Of a DNA stretch of 64,000 bases, positions 12,701-21,500 are shown piece after piece. The notes under the pieces are model-generated. The model saw nothing but the letters and a program-made list of their open reading frames with translations, made no database searches and was not told where the DNA came from. Each line of letters opens with the position of its first letter. The first letter of the stretch is position 1. The stretch lies in NCBI RefSeq assembly GCF_905220365.1, contig NC_061134.1:13593001-13657000 (forward strand), given 5' to 3'. The translations under genes and the position numbers were made by a program. The stretch is from Vanessa cardui. Taxonomy: Eukaryota; Arthropoda; Insecta; Lepidoptera; Nymphalidae.

Positions 12701-15700
12701 TATTTTTTAGAGTCTTCCTAAGTTAAATGAAATGAAAAATATTAGACTACTTAAAAGTCGATTAACGATTATATCATGTAGTTATAGTTATTGGTATATT
12801 TGGAGCCGGTGTCAGCCACGGTGCCCTTGCCCCAATAATCAAAAGAAAGAAGCGATACGAGCGAGCCCCTTGATTGATCCAGTATATTATTGTGTAAAAG
12901 GTAATTTGAAAAAAACATATTTGTTAAAGTATTCTCGTATTGTTTTTTGATAGATATACTGTAGGGTTTTATTGGCTGACACCGACTCCAAATATAACAA
13001 TAATTATAACTACATGATATAATCGTTAATCGACTTTTAAGTAGTCTAATATTTTTCATTTCATTTAACTTAGGAAGACTCTAAAAAATATGTTGAATAC
13101 GCAATTATTTTTATTACTTTTTCGTGCATATTCATTTGTTTTAAAATAGTGTTTTGTTTGAAGTCGGTTTTTCTTTTTGTTAAAATTTTATTTATTTTTT
13201 GATTTTAAGTGAAGCTGATGTTGACTAACTAATTTTTTTTAATATGGATAGATTAAGCGTTCCGTTTATATGAGTCAGAAACTACTTCGAGGACAATTTC
13301 AAAGGAAACTTGCGAATAAAGCAAAAATAGACTTTCGAAAATGCGGATTTAATACGTCACGCGGCGTGAACTACAAGGATCCCTCGAAAGAGCTGTAATC
13401 GAACTCAGCAAAAAAACTTTGAAAAAGACCAACTATATTTCGTACATCATATGACATCACATCACATACACATAATTTGATTAAAGATAGTAAGAAATTC
13501 TGCCCCATATCGCACCCTAACTGCGAGCCGTATAGGAGTTCCATCACTACATAATATAAAACAAAGTCGCTTTCTCTGTCCCTATATCTTTAAATCTACA
13601 CAACGGATTTTGATGCGGTTTTTTTTAAAAGATAGTGTGATTCAAGGGGAAGGTTTGTGTATATAATACATGAACAATGTAGTAAAGAAACACTGATAAT
13701 TTTAGAAGTTTGCGATGTGATGTCGTATATAAACAAATTCTGTAATATATTTATTTGTATCAGTATTGCACCCGTGCGAAGCCGGGGTGGGTAGCTAGTT
13801 GATTATAATATTCGACTATGATAATTACATAAACATAACCACATTACGGAAGGTGACTCAAATATCCAAATAACCAATAAATAAAAGATTCGACCGAGTA
13901 TCGCTAACGTGCTCCTCAGAATTGTTCCGTTCCCTTCCGTTCCGTCACTTTGTCATGGATCCTGTGCTCAGAACCTTACCAAACTTTCACCAAATTACCC
14001 TTGAAGTATATATTTTATAATAAAAAAAGAATTATCAAAATTGGTTAACGTGATTTTCAGTTATTCACCTATTTGTCGCGCATTTACATAACGCAAATTT
14101 ACGACTTATGTCGTTTTCACATGGATACCATCATCGGAAAAAAAAATAAAAAAAATGGGACCCCACGGGAAGCACTACCTTTCAAACAAAAAAAAATCAT
14201 CAAAATCGGTCCACCCAGTGAAAAGTTATGAGGTAACAAACATAAAAAAAAAAAAAAAACAAAAAAAAAAATACAGACGAATTGATAACCTCCTCCTTTT
14301 GGAAGTCGGTTGAAAATATTTTCAAGGGACAAATCTTTCCCGTTGAAACATAACTCGTTTCAAGTGTGTTTTATTGCTCTATAGCATCATGTGTATACTA
14401 CAAAGACAAGTAGAATGATGTCATCTCAGAAACAATGGCGCTGTTTGTGGATTGCGCGCTCCTTGGCATTACTAACACTAATCTCACAAGACCGGAATTT
14501 TGATTCCGGGACAATAAGGAACTAAGGAAGTCTATCCTTTAGGTACTTATCATAAAAATACCTATCATTTATAATGTTTAGTTAGTATTTGTAATATCAT
14601 AAATGCGAATTCTGGATCGATGGATGTTTTGTTTTTAAATTCTAGAACACGTGAATGGTAAATGTCACCATCGCCACCATTCATAAACATTGGCGTTGTC
14701 AGAAATATTACAACACCAATGCGCCACCAACCTTGGGAGCTTATGTTATGTCACACTAACACAGTAATATCGTACTCAGCAAATGCTTGTAATTTTACAC
14801 AATATTTATTTACTTTACTTAAGAGTCTCCAACAAAAAAAAATACACTAAATACATATTCCTAAAATAAAACAGTATGATCGTTATAAGTTATGTGCTTC
14901 TTCAACTATAGGAGATCTCAGCATCCATAGCAAAAAATATTTTAAAAACCAATTAAAATAAAAAGCGAAGAAATTATACAAATCAATAAAAATAGAAATG
15001 AGAAACTTAAAATTAAGAATAAGCTTATTAATTATTATATTATTAGTATTAGGTTAAAATTTTAAAGTTAATACTTATTATATAATAAAAAATTTAATAT
15101 TACTTTAAAAAATAAAAATAATAGGTTACTTCTTATGCTTAGCACCTGCACCGTATTCCCTTACACGTATAATAATGAATTAATGTCGTAAATTTATCTA
15201 ACCATTATATAATTATTTTCAGCGTGTGATCCAAGCGCTTGGCGTGTCGTGGCACGCGCATCACTTCGTCTGCGGAGGATGCAGGAAGGAGCTGGGAGGG
15301 GGCGGATTTATGGAACAGGTAATTGGACGCATTTTATTAACTACCTAAAGTGGAGAACACTAAATATATTTAAGAATTATTCCACTAAAGACAAAGACAA
15401 CGATATTCCACCTCGATGACATTTGAATCAATTATTCCGATACACATTTCATCATTGTAATTAATAAAAGTAAAGTGATAATGAACCCAGATGGCCTAGC
15501 GGTTTGAGCGCGTATCTTAATGATGATTGCGGGTTCAAGTCCTGGCACGCACTATTGTATTTTCATGTGCTTAATTGGGTATGTGTCTAATTTCAACAAA
15601 ATTCTGCCATATGTGAATCCACCAGCCTGCATTAGAGCAGCGTGGTGGGATATGCTCAAAAAGAGAGGAGGTCTTAGCTTAGCAGTGGGAAATTTACAGG

Positions 15701-16963
15701 CTTTTACTATACTATACCATTAGTCCATCACTATTTGTTTTCTTCAGTGGAAGCTTTAGATACGAAGTTACCATAATCAACAGCGAATTTTATTAATTGT
15801 TTTTTTGGTGGCATATATCACGTCCATCTAAGGACCAACTGATGCTAAGTGATCATCACTGGCCATACAATTACGTTGGCACGTTATGAAATTTTAACAA
15901 AACTAATTCGTCGAGAACTTAGAGAAGTGCGATCTTATGTGCCATGTCTCTGTAGCTACGCATGATCACTCACTCTTCAAACCAGAACACAACAATCCTA
16001 ATCATCGCTGCTTAGCGGTAACTATGATAAAGTGGGTAGTACTGATCTCTACCGATTCCTATAAGGCGTTAGTTACAATTGTGTGGTGTGTTCGCAGGCG
16101 GGCCGGCCGTACTGCTCGTCGTGCTATGCGGACAAGTTCGCAGCGCGCTGCGCGGGGTGCGGCGCGCCCATCGTCGACAAAGCCATCATCGCGCTCGACG
16201 CCAAGTGGCATCGCGACTGTTTCACTTGCAACGTGAGTATCCAATGTTTTGTAAAGCGAGAGAGAGATAGATAGAGTAACGATTTGCAAAGCGAGAGAAA
16301 GATAGATAGAGTGAAATCACTTGCAACGTGAGTATGGAACGATTTGCAAAGCGAGAGAGAGATAGATAGAGTGAAAATATAAGCAGGTAGTAAAGCCAGA
16401 GAGAGAGAGACCGTGAAAATATAAGTAGGTGGAGGATTTCCATGTCCTAATTTGGGTACAACTAGAGGCTCTAAGTTGCAATCCGATTCAAATGCGAACA
16501 CTTAGGTTGATACATACTGGGTGATGAATGGAGAACCCATGAAATCTGTATAATTTTGACACTCATGGTGATAATAAGCTCCTTTCGAAAATCTTGAAGA
16601 GGAGTTAATAATTAATCTTGGAGTTAGTCTTAAAAATGGTAATTGGATGGATTTTATTTGATACTGCTAAATTGCAAAGATTTTAACGGGTACTATTTGC
16701 AAAAGAAAAATTCTATGATATAAATAATTTCGAATCAATTCCAGTCAGGAATTATGTAGGTTCTTACAGACGAAAAAAAAATAAATAGAATGAGATCATT
16801 AGTTAGGACTTTACTCTCAACATACAAAGAAACTTTTACCTGTTTATAACATAAGAAGAATATAACAGCGATCTTTTTGTGTTTCCAGAAATGCCGGAAC
16901 CCAGTCACCGACTCCACATTCTCGGTGATGGACAACAAACCGCTCTGCGGCAAATGCGCATAA
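736..16963 (+). CDS. Three-LIM-domain protein, paxillin/leupaxin type (3' part of gene)
   Basis: Five exons join in phase 0: 736-795, 4202-4375, 15223-15318, 16098-16232 and 16889-16963 (stop TAA at 16961-16963). Each visible intron has GT and AG borders. They encode 179 residues forming three consecutive zinc-binding LIM domains. LIM1 starts at CNSC and continues WHPEHFTCNTC and HCVPC; LIM2 shows CHGC, WHAHHFVCGGC and CSSC; LIM3 shows CAGC, WHRDCFTCNKC and the terminal CGKC. The histidine at the fourth ligand position in LIM1 and LIM2 is typical of paxillin-family LIMs. Such proteins are adaptors at focal adhesions or muscle attachment sites, or shuttle to the nucleus. The start codon and any N-terminal region lie left of the window. 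The small fly LIM-only paxillin relatives are the closest match I know; Zasp-type LIMs fit less well. Intron 2 (about 10.8 kb) carries an LTR retrotransposon. Confidence 0.85.
796..3939. other. LIM gene intron 1, no gene seen
   Basis: AT-rich intronic DNA. Open frames here are short, lack splice context and resemble nothing I recognise. Around 2900-3010 there is a decayed Helitron-like stretch (ataaacgcgaaag followed by an acagacagacag run). No RNA gene or promoter could be supported. Confidence 0.5.
3940..4195 (+). mobile_element. LINE 3' end (non-LTR retrotransposon), abutting an exon
   Basis: This matches the 3' end of a LINE family present at least five times in the window. It has the last codons of the reverse-transcriptase ORF (a DDKKA motif followed by a stop), a conserved 3' UTR containing gccggttcttctc and ggtggtagct, and a TTTTGATTT tail. 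The tail runs directly into the acceptor of the LIM exon at 4202. Confidence 0.7.
4752..4915 (+). mobile_element. LINE 3' UTR fragment
   Basis: A second copy of the same LINE 3' end, 600 bases downstream of the first. It contains gagtttcttgccggttcttc and ends in attttgattttgattttga, the tandem tail expected of target-primed insertion. It is 5'-truncated within the UTR. Between the two copies (about 4471-4545) is a decayed scrap of the GTAGGGCTTTG-type SINE. Confidence 0.7.
5605..5884 (+). pseudogene. Exon-like or processed-gene fragment, frame-broken, unidentified
   Basis: The composition is coding-like, but no single frame is open throughout. Frame 1 is open from 5596 and reads AVPDNSLQAKKALQRFLDDD. 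From about 5700 a different frame reads better, with RLEKIKHETNWSTFLPNQN and then a basic stretch, SQGRKRRNGS. The switch of the better frame suggests a one- or two-base indel in a decayed coding fragment. It ends at the LTR retrotransposon insertion point. I do not recognise the protein, and no clear acceptor or donor flanks it, so a dead retrocopy or transposon-gene remnant is more likely than a live exon. Confidence 0.3.
5889..6130 (+). repeat. 5' LTR
   Basis: 242 bp, starting TGTTGTCGCTACAG and ending CTGTAGCTTATA. It contains aataaag near its 3' half (from about 6055), usable as a polyadenylation signal. Identical by eye to 10331-10572. Immediately downstream is tcagaagtggaaatgaa, the region where a primer binding site is expected; I could not assign the tRNA. 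Confidence 0.92.
6137..6667 (+). pseudogene. gag: gag-like ORF, truncated
   Basis: A 176-codon frame starting just after the 5' LTR. The N-terminus is basic and has long serine runs (SSSSSTSSSSSSSSS) followed by an Arg-rich block. Then comes a capsid-like segment with FDPLNDNIDMWI and TAQVWYDSL, typical of Ty3/gypsy gag. It stops shortly afterwards. The rest of capsid and the CCHC zinc-knuckle nucleocapsid are absent, and the frame of the pol ORF begins within 70 bases of the gag stop. An internal deletion joining mid-gag to protease is the simplest reading. Confidence 0.75.
6597..8690 (+). pseudogene. pol: pol ORF: protease remnant, reverse transcriptase, RNase H, integrase zinc finger
   Basis: An open frame of 697 codons. 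The start carries only the C-terminal part of an aspartic protease (VLIGRNFTE). The reverse transcriptase follows, with RLCIDYRKLN, FTVLDLKCGYHH, MPFGLCNAPAVF and the catalytic YMDD box at 7510-7521. The RNase H shows TDASREGLG, FELELLAIV and TDCNAVRHALN. The frame then enters the integrase HHCC finger and stops at 8690, because the A-run at 8661-8666 shifts it out of the integrase frame. No protease active-site DTG/DSG is visible, in line with an upstream deletion. As it stands this copy cannot make a full polyprotein. Confidence 0.9.
8647..9591 (+). pseudogene. Integrase core and C-terminal domain, frame-separated from pol
   Basis: This frame opens across the end of the preceding one and encodes a retroviral-type integrase. 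The catalytic DDE residues appear in LHLDHIGPF, LICDAGTAF and SNGQVERYNQ. The C-terminal part has the GDLVVIKIP and FKGPFQVKQCL segments usual in Ty3/gypsy integrases. It ends with TAA at 9589-9591. The break from the upstream frame falls in a six-A run, inside the zinc finger. That position is unusual for a programmed shift and is better read as a mutation. Confidence 0.88.
9781..10110 (+). repeat. 66-bp minisatellite, five units, inside the LTR element
   Basis: Five consecutive 66-bp units begin gcgaatgataacatggtgat at 9781, 9847, 9913, 9979 and 10045. They differ at only a few positions; the last unit decays at its end. Because 66 is a multiple of 3, several frames on both strands stay open; these are not genes. 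The array lies between the integrase stop and the polypurine tract. Confidence 0.92.
10318..10330 (+). promoter_or_regulatory. Polypurine tract
   Basis: The purine-rich AGGAGGGCCGGA directly precedes the 3' LTR, the place where plus-strand synthesis is primed in LTR elements. Two pyrimidines interrupt it. Confidence 0.6.
10331..10572 (+). repeat. 3' LTR
   Basis: 242 bp, same sequence as the 5' LTR by direct reading. It is followed by ATCA at 10573-10576, the right-hand target duplication. Confidence 0.92.
10586..10781 (-). mobile_element. Helitron-like element, reverse orientation
   Basis: Read on the minus strand it starts near TTAATATCATAAATG and ends with CTAGT (positions 10590-10586). 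It contains the family-typical aaaggacataggctac and a GC-rich block before the 3' end. It begins about ten bases right of the LTR element's target duplication. Confidence 0.5.
11364..11501 (-). mobile_element. Helitron-like fragment
   Basis: A shorter relative of the 10586-10781 copy: ggcttcgctcgcg, ttaggcaaa and a cgtgaaagagcgac segment ending at taatattagtata. The stretches 11020-11130 and 11210-11345 also repeat each other (aaatttgtacatgctaacta, then tagtacgttattgtcaaggc), a local duplication next to it. Confidence 0.45.
11885..12140 (-). mobile_element. Helitron-like element, reverse orientation, 3' end damaged
   Basis: Contains the family landmarks in reverse: tgcacccgagcgaagccggg, attatcagtgt, ccgcatcgaaatccgttgcg and gcgactttgttttatac. 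The CTAGT end is lost. The same landmarks occur at 13548-13799, 28857-29135, 35140-35395 and 51299-51542. Confidence 0.5.
12598..14313 (+). repeat. 1.7-kb dispersed repeat with AACCGACTTC ends (copy 1)
   Basis: It starts taaaattttaacaaaaag then aaccgacttc and ends ggaagtcggttgaaaa, so the extreme ends are short inverted repeats. The left third (12598-13197) is a foldback unit: about 215 bp at its left are repeated inverted at its right, around a unique centre. The middle carries a Helitron-like element (13548-13799). Near the right end is an A-rich run (14249-14271). A nearly identical block lies reversed at 34622-36342, and a deleted version at 25272-25797. No transposase frame seen. The matching frames at 12732 and 12769 are the two inverted arms read on opposite strands. 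Confidence 0.8.
13548..13799 (+). mobile_element. Helitron-like element nested in the 1.7-kb repeat
   Basis: Runs from aaacaaagtcgctttctctg to the GC-rich gcacccgtgcgaagccgggg and ends gctagt. It is present at the matching place in the reversed copy at 34.6-36.3 kb, so it inserted before the block was duplicated, or it belongs to the block. Confidence 0.5.
14648..14775 (-). mobile_element. SINE fragment (GTAGGGCTTTG family)
   Basis: Degenerate reverse copy with caccatcgccacc, gcgccaccaaccttggga and ttatgtcaca. These are the reverse of the motifs in the better copies at 27035 and 42119. Confidence 0.5.
15483..15715 (+). mobile_element. tRNA-derived SINE
   Basis: The head carries RNA polymerase III-like boxes: agatggcctagcggtttgag as A box and gggttcaagtcc as B box. 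The body follows with ttctgccatatgtg, gcgtggtgggatatg, aggaggtctta and agcagtgggaaatttacagg. Other copies lie at 19018, 26172, 58092 and 59424. It lies between LIM exons 3 and 4. It is not a functional tRNA, as no cloverleaf with an acceptor stem forms. Confidence 0.75.
16221..16430 (+). repeat. Tandem repeat that duplicates a splice donor
   Basis: Three to four imperfect units contain aaagcgagagagagatagat. The first unit overlaps the end of the LIM exon. The string cacttgcaacgtgagtat, exon end plus donor, occurs at the true junction (16223-16240) and again about 98 bases downstream. Confidence 0.75.
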
Positions 16964-17073
16964 AACGCTCGAAAACACATACTTACTATTTATTTAAACC
17001 ACCCAACGACAAAGTCCAAAGTGCACGCACAACAAAACATCATTATTTAAAATCGTACACCCTTATTTATTAA

Positions 17074-17079
17074 AATAAA
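17074..17079 (+). terminator. Polyadenylation signal of the LIM gene
   Basis: AATAAA 111 bases after the TAA stop. Another AATAAA at 17878-17883 could give a longer 3' UTR. Confidence 0.5.
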
Positions 17080-18534
17080 TTATTATATATTTTGATATGA
17101 AAACTTCGATTAATTTATCGCATACGATTTCAAATGTATAAAATATATTTTTTTAAACAAAATTTTCGCATTCCAATTCAATTCGTCAATTCCGAAACTA
17201 TTACATAAAAAATACAGTTAAATAATTGACTGTCAATCATTGATAACTAACGGTTAGTTAAGGAATTCCTTAATACTGACACAACTGATCAGGATTAAGG
17301 AATTGCCATTGTAGACAATCGTAACTAAGGCCCATGGGCGACAATGTTTAGAGACAAAAAAATCTTTGCGCTATCAAAAAATGGTTTACGAATCCTCCAA
17401 AAAAATTATATTTATTTGATAATTGTACAATCTTTACTGTACCAAGTGACGATAAAATTAAACTCGTCATAGTCCTTATAGACGGACAAATAAAAACAAG
17501 AATAATATTAGAATTTTCGTTGAATATACAATCTTTGATATAAAAATGATGGCAATCATCCTTATTAAACAGTTTTGTTGATTGTATGAATTGAATTGAA
17601 AATGTACAAACATAAGTTCTACGGTATCTCGGTAGGCGATAAGTTAAATTATATTCGATATGTTAAACATGTATTTATGTAAACGGAGCTTAGCTTGGAA
17701 CACAAAGACATTGTAAATAATTTTAGTGTATAATTATCGCTAAGCCGCGCTTCTTGGGCTTAAAAAAATACTTGTTATACTTAAATTAAATCTGTTTACA
17801 ATTTTTATACGCTTACGCGAAACTTTATTTCAGTAAAATATTTGTTTTTTATTATTAAATCTTCGCATTTTTATTTAAATAAAGAATCATTAATGATTAG
17901 TTTAATGTTCGAAATGTTCTCATATTTTAGTTATATACTGGAAATCATTTAGACAGTTATACATCCTCCCTCATTGAAAATTATTATTGATAACATGGCT
18001 TTTCTTAATTTAATGGGTATGAGGCATTAACAAATTTAGGAAAAGATAACCCAAATATATAACATATAATAGGGTAAGTTAATATGATGATATACTCTTT
18101 TAATTCAAAAATGGGATACGTTTTCATGAGACAATTACGCTCATCATATCCAAATCAATACGTACCTTTTAGTACAGAAACAATCAAATAGAAGAATCAA
18201 CCCTACAACCAATTGAATGTAACAAAACTTAAAGCATGAATTGAAAAGTCTTATAAAAAAACAACGGTTATGCAGGCAGAAGTATAAAAATTACAAACGA
18301 TCCTAACTAATATTATTATACGAAAGTATCTCAAACCACTGGACCGATTTCATAAAATTTGTTATTAAGCAAATTTGAACCTAAAAAAAGGACATAGGCT
18401 TTTTTCAACCAAGACCTAAAAGGTGAGCGAAACAACGGACGACCTCTAGTCAAAGAAAAACACAAATAAATGAAATTGTAACAATTAAGTTAGTTATAAA
18501 ACCAAGGTGACATCAAAATTGTCATAATTAATCA
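17080..18534. other. Convergent intergenic stretch / 3' UTRs
   Basis: AT-rich DNA between two genes whose 3' ends face each other. It holds candidate poly(A) signals for both strands (AATAAA at 17878 on +; TTTATT near 17825, which is AATAAA on -). A degenerate Helitron-like stretch with aaaggacataggc lies near 18380-18400. No gene seen. Confidence 0.5.
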
Positions 18535-21500
18535 CTACATCAGGAAAACAATACGACTTACCTTACTCCTATCCTTCTCAGATTTCTTCTCTTCAGCGTT
18601 TGATTTTTCATCTTTAGTCTGCTCTTCAGCATTAGCATTCACATCTAAACTCCAAGCTATTTCTTTCTCTTTCGTTTTCACATCTCTCGTCTCCGTCTTA
18701 TTGGCAACAATTGGCTCATTGGTTACATTATTTCTAGAAGATTCTGTTGCATCTTCGGATTCCCTTGTATTGCTTTCTCTCTTTGATCTTGGACTATTTG
18801 TAACCTTCGTATAAGTAACGTTTCTGGGTGAACTTTGCATCGGTTGTTTCTTGTTCTGTACTTTTCTGGGTGACGTGTCTTTGTGTGATCTCGAGATCTT
18901 GGGACTCTTGGGTGTCGATAGCGGACTCCCATCCGGACTCAATTGATTCGACGTACACTGAAATAATTGGAAATGTTAAAATAATAAATGTAGAAATTTT
19001 GCATCTGGGTAGGTATACAACAACAACAACAACAGCCTATAAATTCCCACTACTGGGCTAAAGGCCTCCTCTCCTTTGAGGAGAAGGTTTGGAACATATT
19101 CCACCACGCTGTTCCAATGCGGTTTGGTGGAATACACATGTTGCAGAATTTCTATGAAAATTTGTCACATGCAGGTTTCCTCACGATGTTTTCCTTCACC
19201 GCTGAGCACGTAATGAATTAAGACAAATTAAGCACAGAAACAGCTGTGCTTGCCTGGGTTTGAACCCGCAATCATCGGTTAAGATGCACGCGTTCTAACC
19301 ATTGGGCCATCTAGACTCTTAGTAGGTATAATACGACTCAATTTAAATGTACTATCGACAACAACAACAGCTTTTAAATTTCCCACTAAGGCTATTCTAA
19401 GGCTTCCTCTGCCTTTGGAAAGAAGGTTTGGAACATATTTAACCACGCTGTCACTAATTCGTACCATCGACAAATAAAAAAATCTTCAATCTGGCTAATG
19501 TATTTGGTTATATGACATTACAAATTATCACTTTTCAAGATCATTCTCATAAGAAATTAGTAAAGATTGATAATTTATAGTCGCACTTTATTCGGATGTC
19601 ATCGGTTTTACGAATTTTGCCGATGCTACTTCTGAGTAGATATATATTTTGATAACAGATTTTGTAAGAGCATACTTGGAATAAAGTATATTTTATATAA
19701 AAGCAATAAATAATTTAAAAAAATATACAAACAACATACGGGCTGGCTCTCCACAAGAGTGTGTATCTGTGTGTCCAGGACGGGCAACATCCGACGAACA
19801 CTGTGGTGACAAACATATATAAATTTTTTAACGTTTGACGTGAAAAATATAGAGCAATGCCATAAGCTGCAGATTCGATCCTGACGCCTTGGTTAGTTGG
19901 ACTACATAAATAGGAATATCAGTAATAATAACAAGGGGCGATTTTTTTTTTTAAAACAAATCATCAAAACAGAAATATTTTAAAATTATAACTATATAGT
20001 AGCTACTCGCCCAAAGATTGTCTATGACGTACAATTATGTCATTTCAATTTAGGGTCTGCTTAATCATCTCAACTACTTCGGCCATTAAAATCGACGACA
20101 CATTTTAGACAATCACAATAATCTATTCACGCCATAATTTTATAAATAGTAATCCTACTACTCATAATGAAATAATTGTATGTACGACCTCTGCGTTTTC
20201 TTCAGCGGCTTGGCGACCGGCGTTTCTTCTTTGCAAGCGACGGGCTCGTCTTTCTTCTTGGCGGGCAGCGGGCGCGGCGCCACGTACACGCGCGTACTGA
20301 ATACAACCAATCAGTCCCAATGTTTGGGTCCCACGGTTGGGCAAATCGAAGAAAATCATTTTTTTTGATTCTCGATGAAAAAATGCGTTACGTATTTCCC
20401 TTACTTGTTTTAGGGGTGTATGTGGGATTAACTGATGATCAGGATGCCTCCTCCCTCCTTCCTCTCCGAGGAAAACCTACATAGACTAATCAATCGGTCT
20501 CGAATCATTTGCGCTCCTTGCCTCTTTTAACGTACCTAATATTAGTCTATCTCATTTACTATAGTCTGTTCGCGTTAAGAATGCAGTGAGTTGTCATTGT
20601 TTACCGGCCTGACTCCGCCCCATTTGACCAATCAAATCTTTTCAAATTACAAAGTCAAGTTCACATTTAATTAATTATTAACTGATATTTTTATTTTTAT
20701 TATTTAAATTTTGTTTATTTATATATTTATATTTAATTTATTCCAGCTGTATACGTAATAATTAATGTAGCCTATAGGTACTAGATGACGTTATGTCAAA
20801 ATATGTAAATTTCTACATCGCGATGGGAAAATTCGCAAACGATTGTATATAGTGTTAAGAATTTTGTTGATTAAACACCCCGATTCGATTTTTTATTTTA
20901 ATGTGTATTTTTTAAATTAATTATACTTAGTCTTTAAAACAAATATAATTTGTTGGAATTTTAACACAAATATGCATACTCCTTCACCCTGCTGTTAAAA
21001 AAGATTTGATTGGTCAGGGGGCGGAATAAAGCCGGTAAACAATGACAACTCACTGCATTCTTAACGCGAACAAAGTATAGTTATGTGTCGGCGGTTGTTG
21101 ATAGCGACATATTTTATAGCATATGTTGACAAACAGCCAAACGGACCTATTTATTTTTTATTTTATTTTATGGTATAGGTTGGCAGACGAGCATATGTGC
21201 CACCTGATGGTAAGTGGTCACGTATGTGTGCAAAGACTTAAGCGTACCTCGTGTTTTCCTTCGAGTGAGAAGTCTTTGGGATGAGGCCAGCTCGCGTATC
21301 CATTGAATACATCGACAGGCGGGACTCTATCGAAACTGTAACAATCATTATAGTCTTATGTACCTTCCCTGACAAATAAACAATTATATTATGTTCCAAT
21401 CTACATCCAATATCTGTTCAATATTTTCATTCTGATTACTAAAAATTAAGTTAGGAAACCATGTGTCGAATTCGAAATTCTGCCACATATACCGGTGAGC

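Noticed and set aside
12732..13059. MKNIRLLKSRL frames here, at 25437-25877 and at 35878-36159
   Set aside because: Same sequence read from inverted arms of a repeat family; not a host gene.
16124..16501. Minus-strand frames rich in Ser/Leu opposite the LIM exon
   Set aside because: Produced by the gagagagatagat tandem repeat and the reverse of a true exon.
20180..20484. Plus-strand frames of 62 and 102 codons
   Set aside because: They oppose a minus-strand exon (20296-20189) that fits by phase with exons on both sides.
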